Of a DNA stretch of 64,000 bases, positions 44,363 through 53,239 are shown one piece after another; position 1 is the first letter of the stretch; every line of letters starts with the position of its first letter. The notes beneath the pieces were generated by a model. It ran no database searches. It worked only from the letters and a program-made list of their open reading frames with translations, and was not told where the DNA came from. Location of the stretch: the NCBI GenBank assembly GCA_037176885.1, contig JAWWNJ010000137.1:310001-374000 (forward strand), read 5' to 3'. Source of the stretch: Favolaschia claudopus. Its lineage: Eukaryota; Basidiomycota; Agaricomycetes; Agaricales; Mycenaceae. Position numbers and translations under genes: made by a program.

Positions 44363-44364
44363 CA

Positions 44365-46815
44365 TTTAACAACGTTCGAATCCGTGAAGGCGACGAGTGG
44401 AAGGCAGCGTTCCGGACCAGCCGGGGACTGTTTGAGCCGCTGGTCATGTACTTCGGTCTGACCAACTCCCCTGCAACCTTCCAGACCATGATGAACGACA
44501 TCTTCCAGGATCTTATCCTCTCTGGCGACGTCATGGTCTACCTCGACGATATCCTCATTGCCCACTCAGACATCCGTCGGCATCGAGAGATCGTCCGAGA
44601 GGTCCTGCGGAGGCTTCGCGCAAACAAGCTTTACCTTCGAGCCGAGAAGTGTGAGTTTGAGCGGACCTCCATTGAGTACCTCGGCGTGATTATCTCCCAC
44701 AACCACGTCGAGATGGACCCTGTAAAGGTTGCAGGAGTGGCAGCTTGGCCAGCGCCTGAGAATAAGAAGGATGTGCAGCAGTTCCTTGGCTTCACAAACT
44801 TCTACCGCCGGTTCATTGCGGGCTTCTCAGACGTTGCTCAAGCCCTCTTCAGACTCCCCAAGAAGGGCATTGCCTGGACCTGGGGGCCTGAAGAGCAAGC
44901 TGCCTTTGACGAGCTCAAGCGGCGGGTGACTCGGGACCCCGTCCTGGTTCTCCCGAACCCCGAACGCCCGTACCGGCTTGAGGCTGACAGCTCTGACTAT
45001 GCCACCGGTGCCGTCCTCTCGCAGCAGGGTGACGATGGCAAGTGGCATCCGGTTGCGTTCTACTCCAAGAGCTTGAACGAGGTGCAGCGGAACTACGAGA
45101 TTCACGACAAAGAGATGCTTGCGATCGTGCGAGCCCTTGAGGAGTGGCGCCACTTCCTCGAGGGCGCGCAGCACCCGGTTGAGATCTGGACGGACCACAA
45201 AAACCTGGAATATCTCCGGAAGGCCCAGAAGCTCAACCGTCGCCAAGCTCGGTGGTCTCTCTACCTCTCCCGTTTCGACTTCTCGCTGCACCACCAACCG
45301 GGTCGCCTCATGGGTCGCCCTGACGCGCTTTCTCGGAGACCGGACCATGGAGTGCAGGACGATAACCAGGACGTTACCCTGCTTCGATCTGAGCTGTTCC
45401 ACGTTCGGGCCACCGAAGCCCTGGTTATTGCTGGCCCTGAGGCTCCCCTCCTGCGCGACATTCGTGATGCGCTTGCTGGAGACCCCGACCTTGAAGAGCC
45501 CATTGCCCTGGCTGCGAAGGAACTCCTCAAGGCCCGAGGTGTGCGGTCTGCCCGGTCTTCGGAATGGCGTATTGAAGGTGGACTCCTTTACTTCCGGGGG
45601 AAGATTGTCGTCCCCCGAGACAAGGACCTCCGCCGACACATCCTGGAGCAACACCATGACACGCGCGTTGCAGGCCATGCCGGTCGTTTCAAGACCCTGG
45701 AGCTCGTGTCTTGGAACTACTGGTGGCCCCAGCTGTCGCGCCATGTCGGTCGGTATGTCGCGACTTGTGACTTGTGCTGTGACCGGGTGTGGGTTGATGC
45801 TTCAGATATCCGCACCACCCGCCCTTCGGTGAAATTCTCCCACCGGCGTATCGGCCCCTTCAAGGTTCTGAAGGTCGTCGGTAATGGTGCCTTCAAACTG
45901 GAGTAGGGTCTTGTTTATTGATCGGGTTTGCAAACATGTTTATAAACACCGGTTTATAAACCGGTTTTCAAATGGTCTGGCCAGAACCGCTGGTTTTTAA
46001 TTCATTGTGGCTGTGTTGAGTACCCCTTGGAATGCCCACTCTCCTCAAGTTTTCCAAGGTGGGTACCAACCAGACAACGATATAACATTCGTTTCTAATT
46101 TGTGCACATTCTGATGTGAAATCACAACTTCGGAGCGCTCCGACACATCAATCATACAGATCTGATGGCATAAATTGGCCTAAAACGGACAGGATTCAGC
46201 AAATTCAGGCAGATTCTGTTGTTCGTGGTCTCTTGTGGCGCCAATAGCCTTCCTGAGGCTCCCCGGGGCGAAAAAATGAGGAAATGCACGGGAAAATCTA
46301 TTTTTGGCCAATTTTGCAGGTGTGTTTGTAAACCGGTTTATAAACAAACAAAAATTAATAAACCGTTTATAATTCGGCTGGGAATTAAAAACACGACCCT
46401 AAACTGGAGCTGCCGCCCCGGTACTCTGCCCTCCACCCTGTCTTCCCCGTCGTGAAAATTCAGCTTGTGGAAGCCGATCCATTCCCCACTCGCCCCAGAC
46501 ACGAAGAGCCGCCACCAATCCTTGACGTTCCTGGCGACAAGCAATTGGAGGTCGAGGAGATATTGGATGCCAAGATCCGCTATGGGAGTCTATGGTACTT
46601 TGTTCGCTGGAAGGGTTATGACCCGTCCCATGATCAATGGGTGAAGCACTCTAATGTCTTCCGGACGCTGTCGCTGCTTTCTACCGCAAATACCCTTCCA
46701 AACCTCGCTCCATTGCTGTTGCTGCCTTCGATTCCCTTCCCTTCCGTGACCGCTCGTCAACTCCAGCTCAGGTGCGATCTATACGTCGAGGCGCCGCATT
46801 CCAAGGGGGGGATGA
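44365..46815 (+). pseudogene. Ty3/gypsy element, right half (RT, RNase H, integrase zinc site, chromodomain)
   Basis: The frame to 45906 carries RT from FNNVRIREGDEWK through VYLDDIL (about 44538-44558), the connection and a full RNase H region (DSSDYATGAVL, DKEMLAIVRALEEWRHFLEG, TDHKNLEYL, NRRQARW, PDALSRR). Then comes the integrase HHCC site (H...HHDTRVAGHAGRF...CDLC). The integrase catalytic core is deleted: CDLC is followed at once by the linker DRVWVDASDIRTTRPS. After a MITE, the frame from 46452 has a chromodomain VEEILDAKIRYGSLWYFVRW, KGYDPSHDQW. A polypurine tract (46803-46811) precedes the LTR. The chromodomain identifies a chromovirus. The element is defective. Confidence 0.92.
45904..46401. 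mobile_element. TAGGGTC-family MITE, hAT-like 8-bp duplication
   Basis: TAGGGTC at the left and GACCCTA at the right bound 498 bp. AACTGGAG is duplicated at 45896-45903 and 46402-46409. The interior is full of GTTTATAAAC-type words in both orientations. The insertion separates the integrase linker from the GPF/chromodomain part. A partial relative lies at 57487. Confidence 0.87.
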
Positions 46816-46910
46816 TGTCAGGGGAACTCCCTCTTTTGGCACTACACAGCCACCTATGACGCAGGCCTCCTGCAGATTTCCCACTTTCCTGTCAAATCCC
46901 CAAAGCCCTA
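46816..46910 (+). mobile_element. 3' LTR start of the gypsy element, truncated
   Basis: TGTCAGGGGAACTCCC starts immediately after the polypurine tract and matches 28449-28461 joined to 28878 onward, up to CCCAAAGCCCTA. It is interrupted there by a MITE, and the sequence after the MITE does not continue the LTR. Confidence 0.85.
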
Positions 46911-47065
46911 CTGTACCAATCTGTATGACACCGTTACAGGCTGAAATGCTTGAAACGGCTTACAAATCACCCTTTTATGGAAGGTGACCTGCCTTATATG
47001 GGTGATCTGTAAGCGAAAAAAGGCCGCCGTTACGCGTTACGTTTCAGTCATACAGATTGGTACAG
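46911..47065. mobile_element. TACTGTAC-family MITE, copy 3
   Basis: TA (46909-46910 and 47066-47067) flanks 155 bp. Ends CTGTACCAATCTGTATGA / TCATACAGATTGGTACAG are perfect over 18 bp. No coding region. Confidence 0.9.
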
Positions 47066-47320
47066 TATGTGGGAGTGGGCAGCGATGGACATCAGATGGG
47101 CTGATGGGAGCCTTCACAGCCACATCAAATGGCGCCGCACTCCTCCTCACAACCACTACGACGTCTACTGTGCTCTGGGACCCTAAGCTCGCAAAATCTG
47201 GGCGCCGAATATAGTCTAAACTATCACTAGATCCTACATTTACTGCAAATAAGCGAATTTTATGATTATTCCTCCATCTCTACATCGTCCTCGACCCGTA
47301 CATCATCCGCAACTACTGTA

Positions 47321-48118
47321 CTAATCCGACCGGTTGTTCACGTTATGCGTGACGCCGGTTCGTGAACTGAACTGTGAACGACTTGTCTGGTGAACGATCG
47401 CAACACTTGCTGGCACCCCAGGCTGTGCTACAGATTGGCCATTAGCCACATACCACCCATATGCATCTTGCAGCGCCGCTAGCTTCTCAGCTTTATGAGG
47501 ATACTTGCTGTTAGACAACATATTTGGCACTCCACGAGCACGATACGCATTGAGTTGCTCGTGAATGAGGGGTATCGTGAGTCCTGGCATCTCGGATGGA
47601 GAGACAAGCCTGCGAGAGAGGTTCTCTTGTAGATCCTGAGCAGTTTTCCGGGCCTTTGCGAGGATTTTAGCCTTCTGCATCTCCGCTGTCCGCTTACGGA
47701 AATCGACGATTTGAGCCCGTTTCTTCGCTTCCTCGCCGCTCGCATCGACCCTTTGAGCTTCCCGCATAATATAAGCGTGGTCTTCCGCCGTGAGCACCGC
47801 GTCCATGAAATCTTGTGTCTCGTTTCGCCGATACATCGCCAACGCGTTGTACTGATGCAGCGTAAGAAGTGGTTTACCTCGAACGGCCACCCGGTAAGCT
47901 CCTAATGCACCCTCGTTAGCATCGTTTGTTGACGGCATCCATGCCAGCTGCTTCTCCGTCGCTGAACATTGGTCAATTAAACCACCTGGAGCGAACTCGG
48001 ATGAGAACCGTGTCCAAGTCGTCAAAGCACCACGGAAAAAAGCGACGGTGATTTCCTTGATTATAAGGAAGAGTCGGAACGAGATCAAACAACCCCGTGA
48101 TTTTCTGTCAAAAGTCAC
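47321..48118 (-). CDS. C-terminal part of an Agaricomycete repeat-associated protein
   Basis: The 265-codon minus frame contains FFRGALTTWTRFSSEFAPGG, WMPSTNDANEGALGAYRVAV, RGKPLLTLHQYNALAMYRRN and a charged coiled-coil region rich in KKRAQ, EMQKAKILAKARK. It ends with a Ser/Asn-rich tail. I recognise this arrangement from a common mushroom protein encoded in transposon islands, probably the C-terminal half of a transposase-like protein, but I cannot name its superfamily. The residues before ALTTW look intronic or foreign, so the N-terminal half is missing or lies in upstream exons not found between 48119 and 48397. Confidence 0.5.
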   Translation of the reverse strand: MTFDRKSRGCLISFRLFLIIKEITVAFFRGALTTWTRFSSEFAPGGLIDQCSATEKQLAWMPSTNDANEGALGAYRVAVRGKPLLTLHQYNALAMYRRNETQDFMDAVLTAEDHAYIMREAQRVDASGEEAKKRAQIVDFRKRTAEMQKAKILAKARKTAQDLQENLSRRLVSPSEMPGLTIPLIHEQLNAYRARGVPNMLSNSKYPHKAEKLAALQDAYGWYVANGQSVAQPGVPASVAIVHQTSRSQFSSRTGVTHNVNNRSD

Positions 48119-48397
48119 GTCGCGATGCTGGCTTCACATTCTTCTTGCTCTATCTGGCTATTGCTTGCAATGACCACAGATTGCTATACACCTTGTCTCT
48201 AGTCAACTGAAATGTGCTCTGTCTGCAGCTTCAAGTACGAAGCCCAAGATTCAAATATATAAACTCGTCAAATTCCATCTTTGATCTTTGAGGGCTATTG
48301 CAAATCCAAGAAATCATGCGCAATTTGCACTGAGAATTTCATATATACAAGCACAAGTGCTGCTTGGCTCCCCTTTCTCTTTTCCCTCTTCCCCACA

Positions 48398-49177
48398 ATG
48401 TCCGAGTCGTATGAAGCCTACTCAGCTCCGCATCCCAAAACCCGTTTCTCTCCCCAGTTCATGGCCAATGTAACGCTGGGAGAGGTCGTTGGTCTCGTTC
48501 GAGACGATCTCCTTCCGCGCATCCTCCCGGATGGCAGTGTTTCGAAGTGGAATTGGGACCAGACCGTTCCGGTGACCATTCCAGAGACTATTGTGTCCTC
48601 GCGGGAGGAAATCCCCTCAATGGCCGACATGCAGCCCATTATGGCCGATGCAAAGCAAGCATTTTACCAGCTGGGAGTCAATTCTGTCTGTATCCAGTTC
48701 AAAAGCGGTGCGATTGTACGCTATCATTTTTCCAAGGTTGGTCTCGCATTCAAATATCATGATATCTTGCTCATAATTACTTAGCTACGCCTTATCGTCG
48801 GCGCTAACAACCAGGATTATAATTTTCGTCTTATGTCAAGGCTACTGGCGCGCGTTGAGCGAGAGAGTCTTCTTTCCCCCGCTCTCTTTGAGGAGTTGAA
48901 GCTCAATCGCTTCGCTGAACCGCTTGCTGGTTTTAGTGTCACCCAGACTCCTCTCTACAACCTAGGCTGCTTGCTCGACGAGCGCTGGATCCTCGACGAT
49001 ATTATGAACGCTCGGGCCGAGTTCATCTATTTCCGACGAGCTGCTATGTTCCCGGGCGTCGAACCTTCATTCATCTTTCTGCCCACCAGCTTCGTCGAAA
49101 ATGCGCGCGAGCTCCGGAAGGTCTTCGAAGGGATCGACAATGGCGCCAATCTACATCGCGAAATTGTCTCTCCATAT
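48398..49177 (+). pseudogene. Ulp1-protease-like companion gene, truncated by an LTR
   Basis: Exon 1 (48398-48736) starts MSESYEAYSAPHPKTRFSPQ and has NVTLGEVVGLVRDDLLPRIL and a QLGVNSVCIQFKSGAIVRYH segment. A 48-nt intron (48737-48784) leads to exon 2 with LRLIVGANNQDYNFRLMSRL, FSVTQTPLYNLGCLLDERWI and FIFLPTSFVENARELRKVFE. The pattern matches the N-terminal half of proteins that carry an Ulp1-type cysteine protease in mushroom MULE/KDZ elements. The catalytic H-D-C part is absent, cut off at the TG of the LTR at 49178. The function of the intact family is unknown, possibly processing of a SUMO-like partner. Confidence 0.55.
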
Positions 49178-49542
49178 TGTCGGTATACTGTAATTTCACA
49201 CTTACATTCCTTTAGTTCCAGCTCGTAGTTTACCTGTACGCTCATTTACTTATCTCCGTTCGGACACCGTATATAGTCACTCGGTCACGCTTCCGTTTCC
49301 TCAGTCTTTTCTCCAACGACTGAGGTAACATTTATATCTACTCTACATACCTTGTACTTACAGGCTTGCAGCTTTGTCGCGCCCTCGCCACTACCGGCTC
49401 GTGCTGACGACTCCGCTGCAGGTGAGTTTAATAGAGTCTTTTCTCCAACGACTGAGCTTTGTCGCGCCCTCGCCACTACCGGCTCGTGCTGACGACTCCG
49501 CTGCAGTTCGTCGTCTCTCGCGTCTGCGCAATACGATACTCA
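49178..49542 (+). mobile_element. Ty1/copia 5' LTR
   Basis: TGTCGGTATACTG at 49178 to GATACTCA at 49542 (365 bp). A TATA box, TATATAG, lies at 49270-49276 and the predicted start about 30 nt downstream at 49303. The boundary is supported by the following primer-binding site and gag. The left flank CATAT (49173-49177) would be the target duplication, but the right end of the element is lost. Confidence 0.75.
49303..49506 (+). repeat. Duplicated LTR leader; upstream copy carries an intron-like segment
   Basis: Block A (22 nt, AGTCTTTTCTCCAACGACTG..) is at 49303-49324 and 49435-49456. Block B (50 nt, ending CTGCAG) is at 49372-49421 and 49457-49506. In the upstream copy they are separated by 47 nt (49325-49371) starting GTAACA and ending TTGCAG. 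In the downstream copy A joins B directly. After the first B comes GTGAGTTTAAT, a second donor-like sequence; after the second B comes TTCGTCG. A starts at the predicted transcription start. Confidence 0.88.
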
Positions 49543-49544
49543 AA

Positions 49545-49557
49545 GGTTATGGGCACC
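49545..49557 (+). promoter_or_regulatory. Primer-binding site, half initiator-tRNA type
   Basis: GGTTATGGGCACC lies two bases after the LTR end. Copia elements commonly prime from an internal fragment of initiator methionine tRNA, whose anticodon arm complements GGTTATGGGC. This supports the LTR boundary. Confidence 0.6.
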
Positions 49558-49664
49558 CGAGCCTAACCTCAACCTCAATCCTTTCGCGTTTTCGGCCCGA
49601 AGTACTCTCTTTTTTCACTTCCTGTCAAGTTTTCGCTGCGACACTCCTTTTCTTCGCGCAAACT

Positions 49665-50745
49665 ATGTCCGAAACAGACACCACACCACCTACTGCTGCG
49701 CCAGTGCCTGTCCGTCCCCAACTTACACAACTTCCGGACAACTGGGAGCCGCCTCGTGGCGGCAGTGGTCTTTTCCCTACCGAGGAGCGCGCGATATTGA
49801 AGAACGATGCTAATTGGACTGTATGGTCCAACTCGTTCATCTCCGCTGCTGCATACTCGGAGGTCGATGGCCTCCTCAACGGGAATCTCTCCTACCCAGT
49901 TGCTGCCGCTGCCCAACGTATCTGGTGGAAGGCGAATGATTATCTCAACAATATGCTTCTAAAATCCATCTCCACCTCCCTCCACACGAAAATCATGCAC
50001 CTCGAACTCGTCCGCGACAAATACTCAACTCTACGCAACGAGTACGGCGCGTCCAACATTGCTTCCGCTGTCAAATGGTTCTCGCAGATCACTGAGAAAC
50101 AACAACCCGGTACTTCGCTCGAGGCGCATCTCACCAGCTTCCAGGAAGGTATTAACCAACTTGCTGCCTGCAACCTCGCTCTCCCCGAACGGTTCGCTGC
50201 CGGTTTCTTCGTCGCCTCCCTATGGCGTGACCCAGATGACGCAAATTCCTGGCACACATGGGTCGAGAGCTTCAAGCTCACGGACGCAACCACCCTTACC
50301 ACCGCCATTCACGACCTCAAGTCGACGGTCCGCATTCGCGGGACGGCGTCTTCGAGCTCGAGCTCTCTGCAGAGTGCTCTTGTAACGGTGGAGAAGGATC
50401 GGCGAAAGAACGGGCGCAATTTCTGCGTAAACCCGTCGTGCCCTTCTCCCACTAGTCATTCTATCGACAAGTGCCGCGCCGTTGGCGGCGGTGCTTATGT
50501 CGCTGGTGGGAAGAAGGAAAAACGTCCACGAGGGGGCAGGGGGAGTGGGAAAGGGAAGGAGAAGGAGAAGGAGAAAAATAAGGACAAGGCCAATGTGGCC
50601 CAGGGGGAGACTCCGGAGTCCGCCGAAAAAGTTCAGACTCACTTTGTAGCTGACTGCGCCCAATATACCAATGATTTTGATGCTTATTTGGTTGAGAGCC
50701 CGTCGCACACCTCTGCCTCTGTTGATGATATTGGTGTAATCTTGC
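49665..50745 (+). pseudogene. Ty1/copia gag, 3'-truncated
   Basis: From ATG at 49665 (MSETDTTPPTAAPVPVRPQL) the protein has the copia capsid layout: LPDNWEPPRGG, NWTVWSNSFISAAAYSEVDG, KWFSQITEKQQPGTSLEAHL, then a Lys/Glu-rich basic linker (KGKEKEKEKNKDK). A zinc-knuckle-like CVNPSCPSPTSHSIDKC precedes the linker. It ends within the region that normally leads to the protease (about 50745), where it meets the minus-strand transposase gene. Protease, integrase and RT are missing. The open frame also extends upstream through the leader, which I take as accidental. Confidence 0.85.
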
Positions 50746-52815
50746 GACGCAGCGGGGAAAATGGCTGTCAATGAAGCATCGAGCCAGCACGAGTTCCTGT
50801 CCCATTTGTATCCACCCTCGAACGAGATTGGAGTTATTACGCCTGTGCGTGGTGCCCCTTTCGCAGGCGTTGCCGGAGTGGAGCGAACCAAAGCCTTCGC
50901 AGTGTCGGGTGGCCGATGATCGTCATGTGCGCTCTTGGAGGTTTCCGGGACGCGGTTGCCTTTGGTGCGACCAATAAGGTCCTTCGTCGTTTTCCAATAT
51001 TCCCGGCTCTCGCCGTAGTGTATTTTCACCCCATCTAAAAATGAGAGAATGAGCATGAGGGAGAGAGAGAGATGATATTGAAGACTTACGACTCGCCGCA
51101 TCGTATTGAATCTTGTAATGCTCAACGTACGGTAACAGTTCTTGTAAGCCATCGAGAACTGCCATCTTCTTTGGAACGAGTTTCAAGAGTTTAGAATGGC
51201 CGGCCTCCTGAGCGTTTGTCGTGTTGGGCATTGAATTCCACACCGCGGTCTTCATGACCTTGAGCCCGGGGAAGAGCATGTGCGAATGAGGCGGGTACAT
51301 CCACCACCGCATCCACGGCGCTACTCGCGGGAAGTCAGCGATGAGCCTCTCCGCCTGCTGTTCAAACTCGGCAATATTTTCGCAGCGGAGCAGCCCCGTC
51401 GCACGATTGTGGAACGCGTCCGCGAGTTCGGGTGAGACAACGGCGCTGATTTTCTTAATGCGTGCGACTTGGCTTCGGTAGTGTTGAGCGCAGCCTTTGA
51501 GCAAAGTTTGACCCGTCGTTTGTAGTTCCTGGACAGAACGCGCGTTGGGGGATTGATCTCTCCAAAAATCAATGAAAGCGAGTATGAAACCGTTGTGTTC
51601 AGCTCCGCTGAAGTCTATAACCTAAAAGATACACAATCTGAGCACACACGCCATACAGAAATTAGGGAAGAAGAAGAACTGACATTTGCGAACATCTCGT
51701 CCATGACTGCGATATTCCGAGACTCGCATTCCTCCGCAATACTCTTGAACAGCTGGTAGAAATGGACGCGGTAGTGCTGAGCTGAGCCACCGTCCGAATA
51801 GGAGATAAGGGCAGGGATCCAGCAGTGAAGAAACTTCGCCTCGTAGGTGGAGCTAACGAGGAGTAAGGCCTTCTTGTCTCGCCAGATGTCATGTGCGGCG
51901 TCGGAGACAATACCATTGACTGCATCCTCTTCAATGATGGTGGTTTTCACGAGATGCGCACGCATGAAAGACGTCTGCATGACGATTAGGCGTTCACCGT
52001 CGAATTGATAGTGGCGAATGAAGTCGGGATGCTCGGAAATGATAGTCGAGAGTCCTTTCATGAACTGGTCGCTGCCATAGCCTGGTGCTTTACGGACGTG
52101 TTTGTTGCGCTCGTAGCCAATGCGGTCAACATTGATTAGCGCGGGAGATATTGTTGCGAGGGATGGTGCGGGGCCGTTAGCGGTGTGGCGACCGACGAGC
52201 AGCTGAGTCGGACCAGTGTGAGGTTGCTCAGTGACAATATCCCGAACCGCTGCGCCCTCGGCTCGCGACAAATGGAGCCGGTAAGTCGGACGGGAGTGAT
52301 TATGTGTTCCGCCATTGCTATACCGAACACCCCCTGCAAATGTATGCAGGGTCGAGATAATCCCGCAATCATCGTGGACGAGTTGCCCACCGCATCCACG
52401 ACATGGCTTTTCCGTTTGGCCTGCGATTCTGGAGCGGCGACTCAGAGGTCGAACGGTCATTGAGCACTCAGAATTTGAGCACTCAATGATACCGTGACAC
52501 TCCCGCCTGGTGAGTTTGCCATCCTCCCAATTTTCGGCGTCTGCCGAGCCGCCCCGACCGCCTAGATTTCCGGTTGCCCAGTGGACAGCAAGATTACCGG
52601 TTTTGTCTGCGAACTGTAGAGTGTATATCTCGACAAACGAACCATCTGGATATCCGTCCCATGCGGGCTCTGTGGTCGGTTGATCGGAGCGAAGAGGAGG
52701 CGCAGGAGGAGGGGGAGGGGGAGATCGGGCACTGGGGGGAGGTTTGTTGTATGGTTTTGACCGCTTTTCACGCCGCTCAGACCGGTGAGATGGCTTGTCA
52801 TGGCGAACAGCAGTT
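50742..52815 (-). pseudogene. Mutator-like transposase with GCM-type zinc finger and ubiquitin-protease-like C-terminus, truncated
   Basis: On the minus strand a Pro-rich N-terminus (about 52815-52660) leads to DGYPDGSFVEIYTLQFADKT and the zinc-binding region RRECHGIIECSN, CRGCGGQLVHDDCG, NGGTHNHSRPTYRLHLS (GCM/WRKY-like Cys/His set). Next is the transposase core with GIVSDAAHDIWRDKKALLLV, CWIPALISYSDGGSAQHYRV. A GT-AG intron ends near 51620, and the next exon has VIDFSGAEHNGFILAFIDFW and WMYPPHSHMLFPGLKVMKTA. After another intron (about 51090-51042) comes GYKWDRNSCWLDASLTAIF, which resembles the cysteine box of ubiquitin-specific proteases. The gene breaks off there against the copia gag. 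It probably moved DNA of its own family; the protease role is unknown. Confidence 0.7.
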
Positions 52816-53239
52816 GTGATCTGGCGTACAGGTACTAAATAATAAAATGTTCTCGGACCTTGAATTTTGATTTACATTCTTTCGGCGAAAAAGACGTACA
52901 AAGAGCAGTTGGTGGCACCATCCCATCCTTGCGTGTCATAAAACCAACGAGGTTACCCTCCATGCCAAACAAGGGTCCCGCAGCGGGCGGCAAATCATCC
53001 ATATCATCTGAATTTGGCTTTGGATTAACGGACATGAGAAGGCATAGGGGTACGTACAAATTGGTACTTCTGCAGGCCCCACGGGTTCCAGCCATGGCCG
53101 TACAACGCGCCGGACAAAGCCCTAGGAGTATACTCAGATGTAGCGCATTGTTGTTGTTATTCTAACACACCAGCATCGTTGCCAAGGAGGAGGAAAGAGA
53201 GGAGTAGATTATTTGGCTTTGTTGTTTGATGTACTGTAA
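52816..53239. other. Intergenic, no recognised gene
   Basis: This lies between the start of the Mutator-like gene and the end of the zinc-finger gene. Short ORFs on both strands show no motif. Confidence 0.4.

Larger units (their letters stand above)
33418..44364. mobile_element. 10.9-kb insertion splitting the gypsy RT
   Basis: In copy 1 (about 5146-5151) the sequence reads GATGGGGCTTTAACAACG. Here GATGGGGC ends at 33417 and TTTAACAACG starts at 44365, so the two halves are colinear. The inserted DNA starts TCTTGTGACTGCC and ends CCGACACCCCCA. No target duplication and no matching inverted ends are seen. It contains tandem repeats (33.9-37.3 kb), a broken CxC5/CxC6 gene, several MITEs, and an inverted-end element at its right edge. 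It could be a mosaic of serial insertions or one large element whose ends I cannot classify. Confidence 0.75.

Noticed and set aside
33418..44364. Helitron identity for the 10.9-kb insertion
   Set aside because: It starts with TC and has no target duplication, but lacks a 3' CTRR end with hairpin, is not flanked by A and T as expected, and contains no Rep/helicase.
44827..45744. 305-codon minus-strand ORF
   Set aside because: It is the antisense shadow of the gypsy RT/RNase H frame; the same pattern occurs opposite copy 1 at 5605-6024.
49374..49664. Upstream extension of the copia gag reading frame
   Set aside because: The open frame runs through the LTR leader and primer site; gag starts better at the ATG at 49665, after the primer-binding site.
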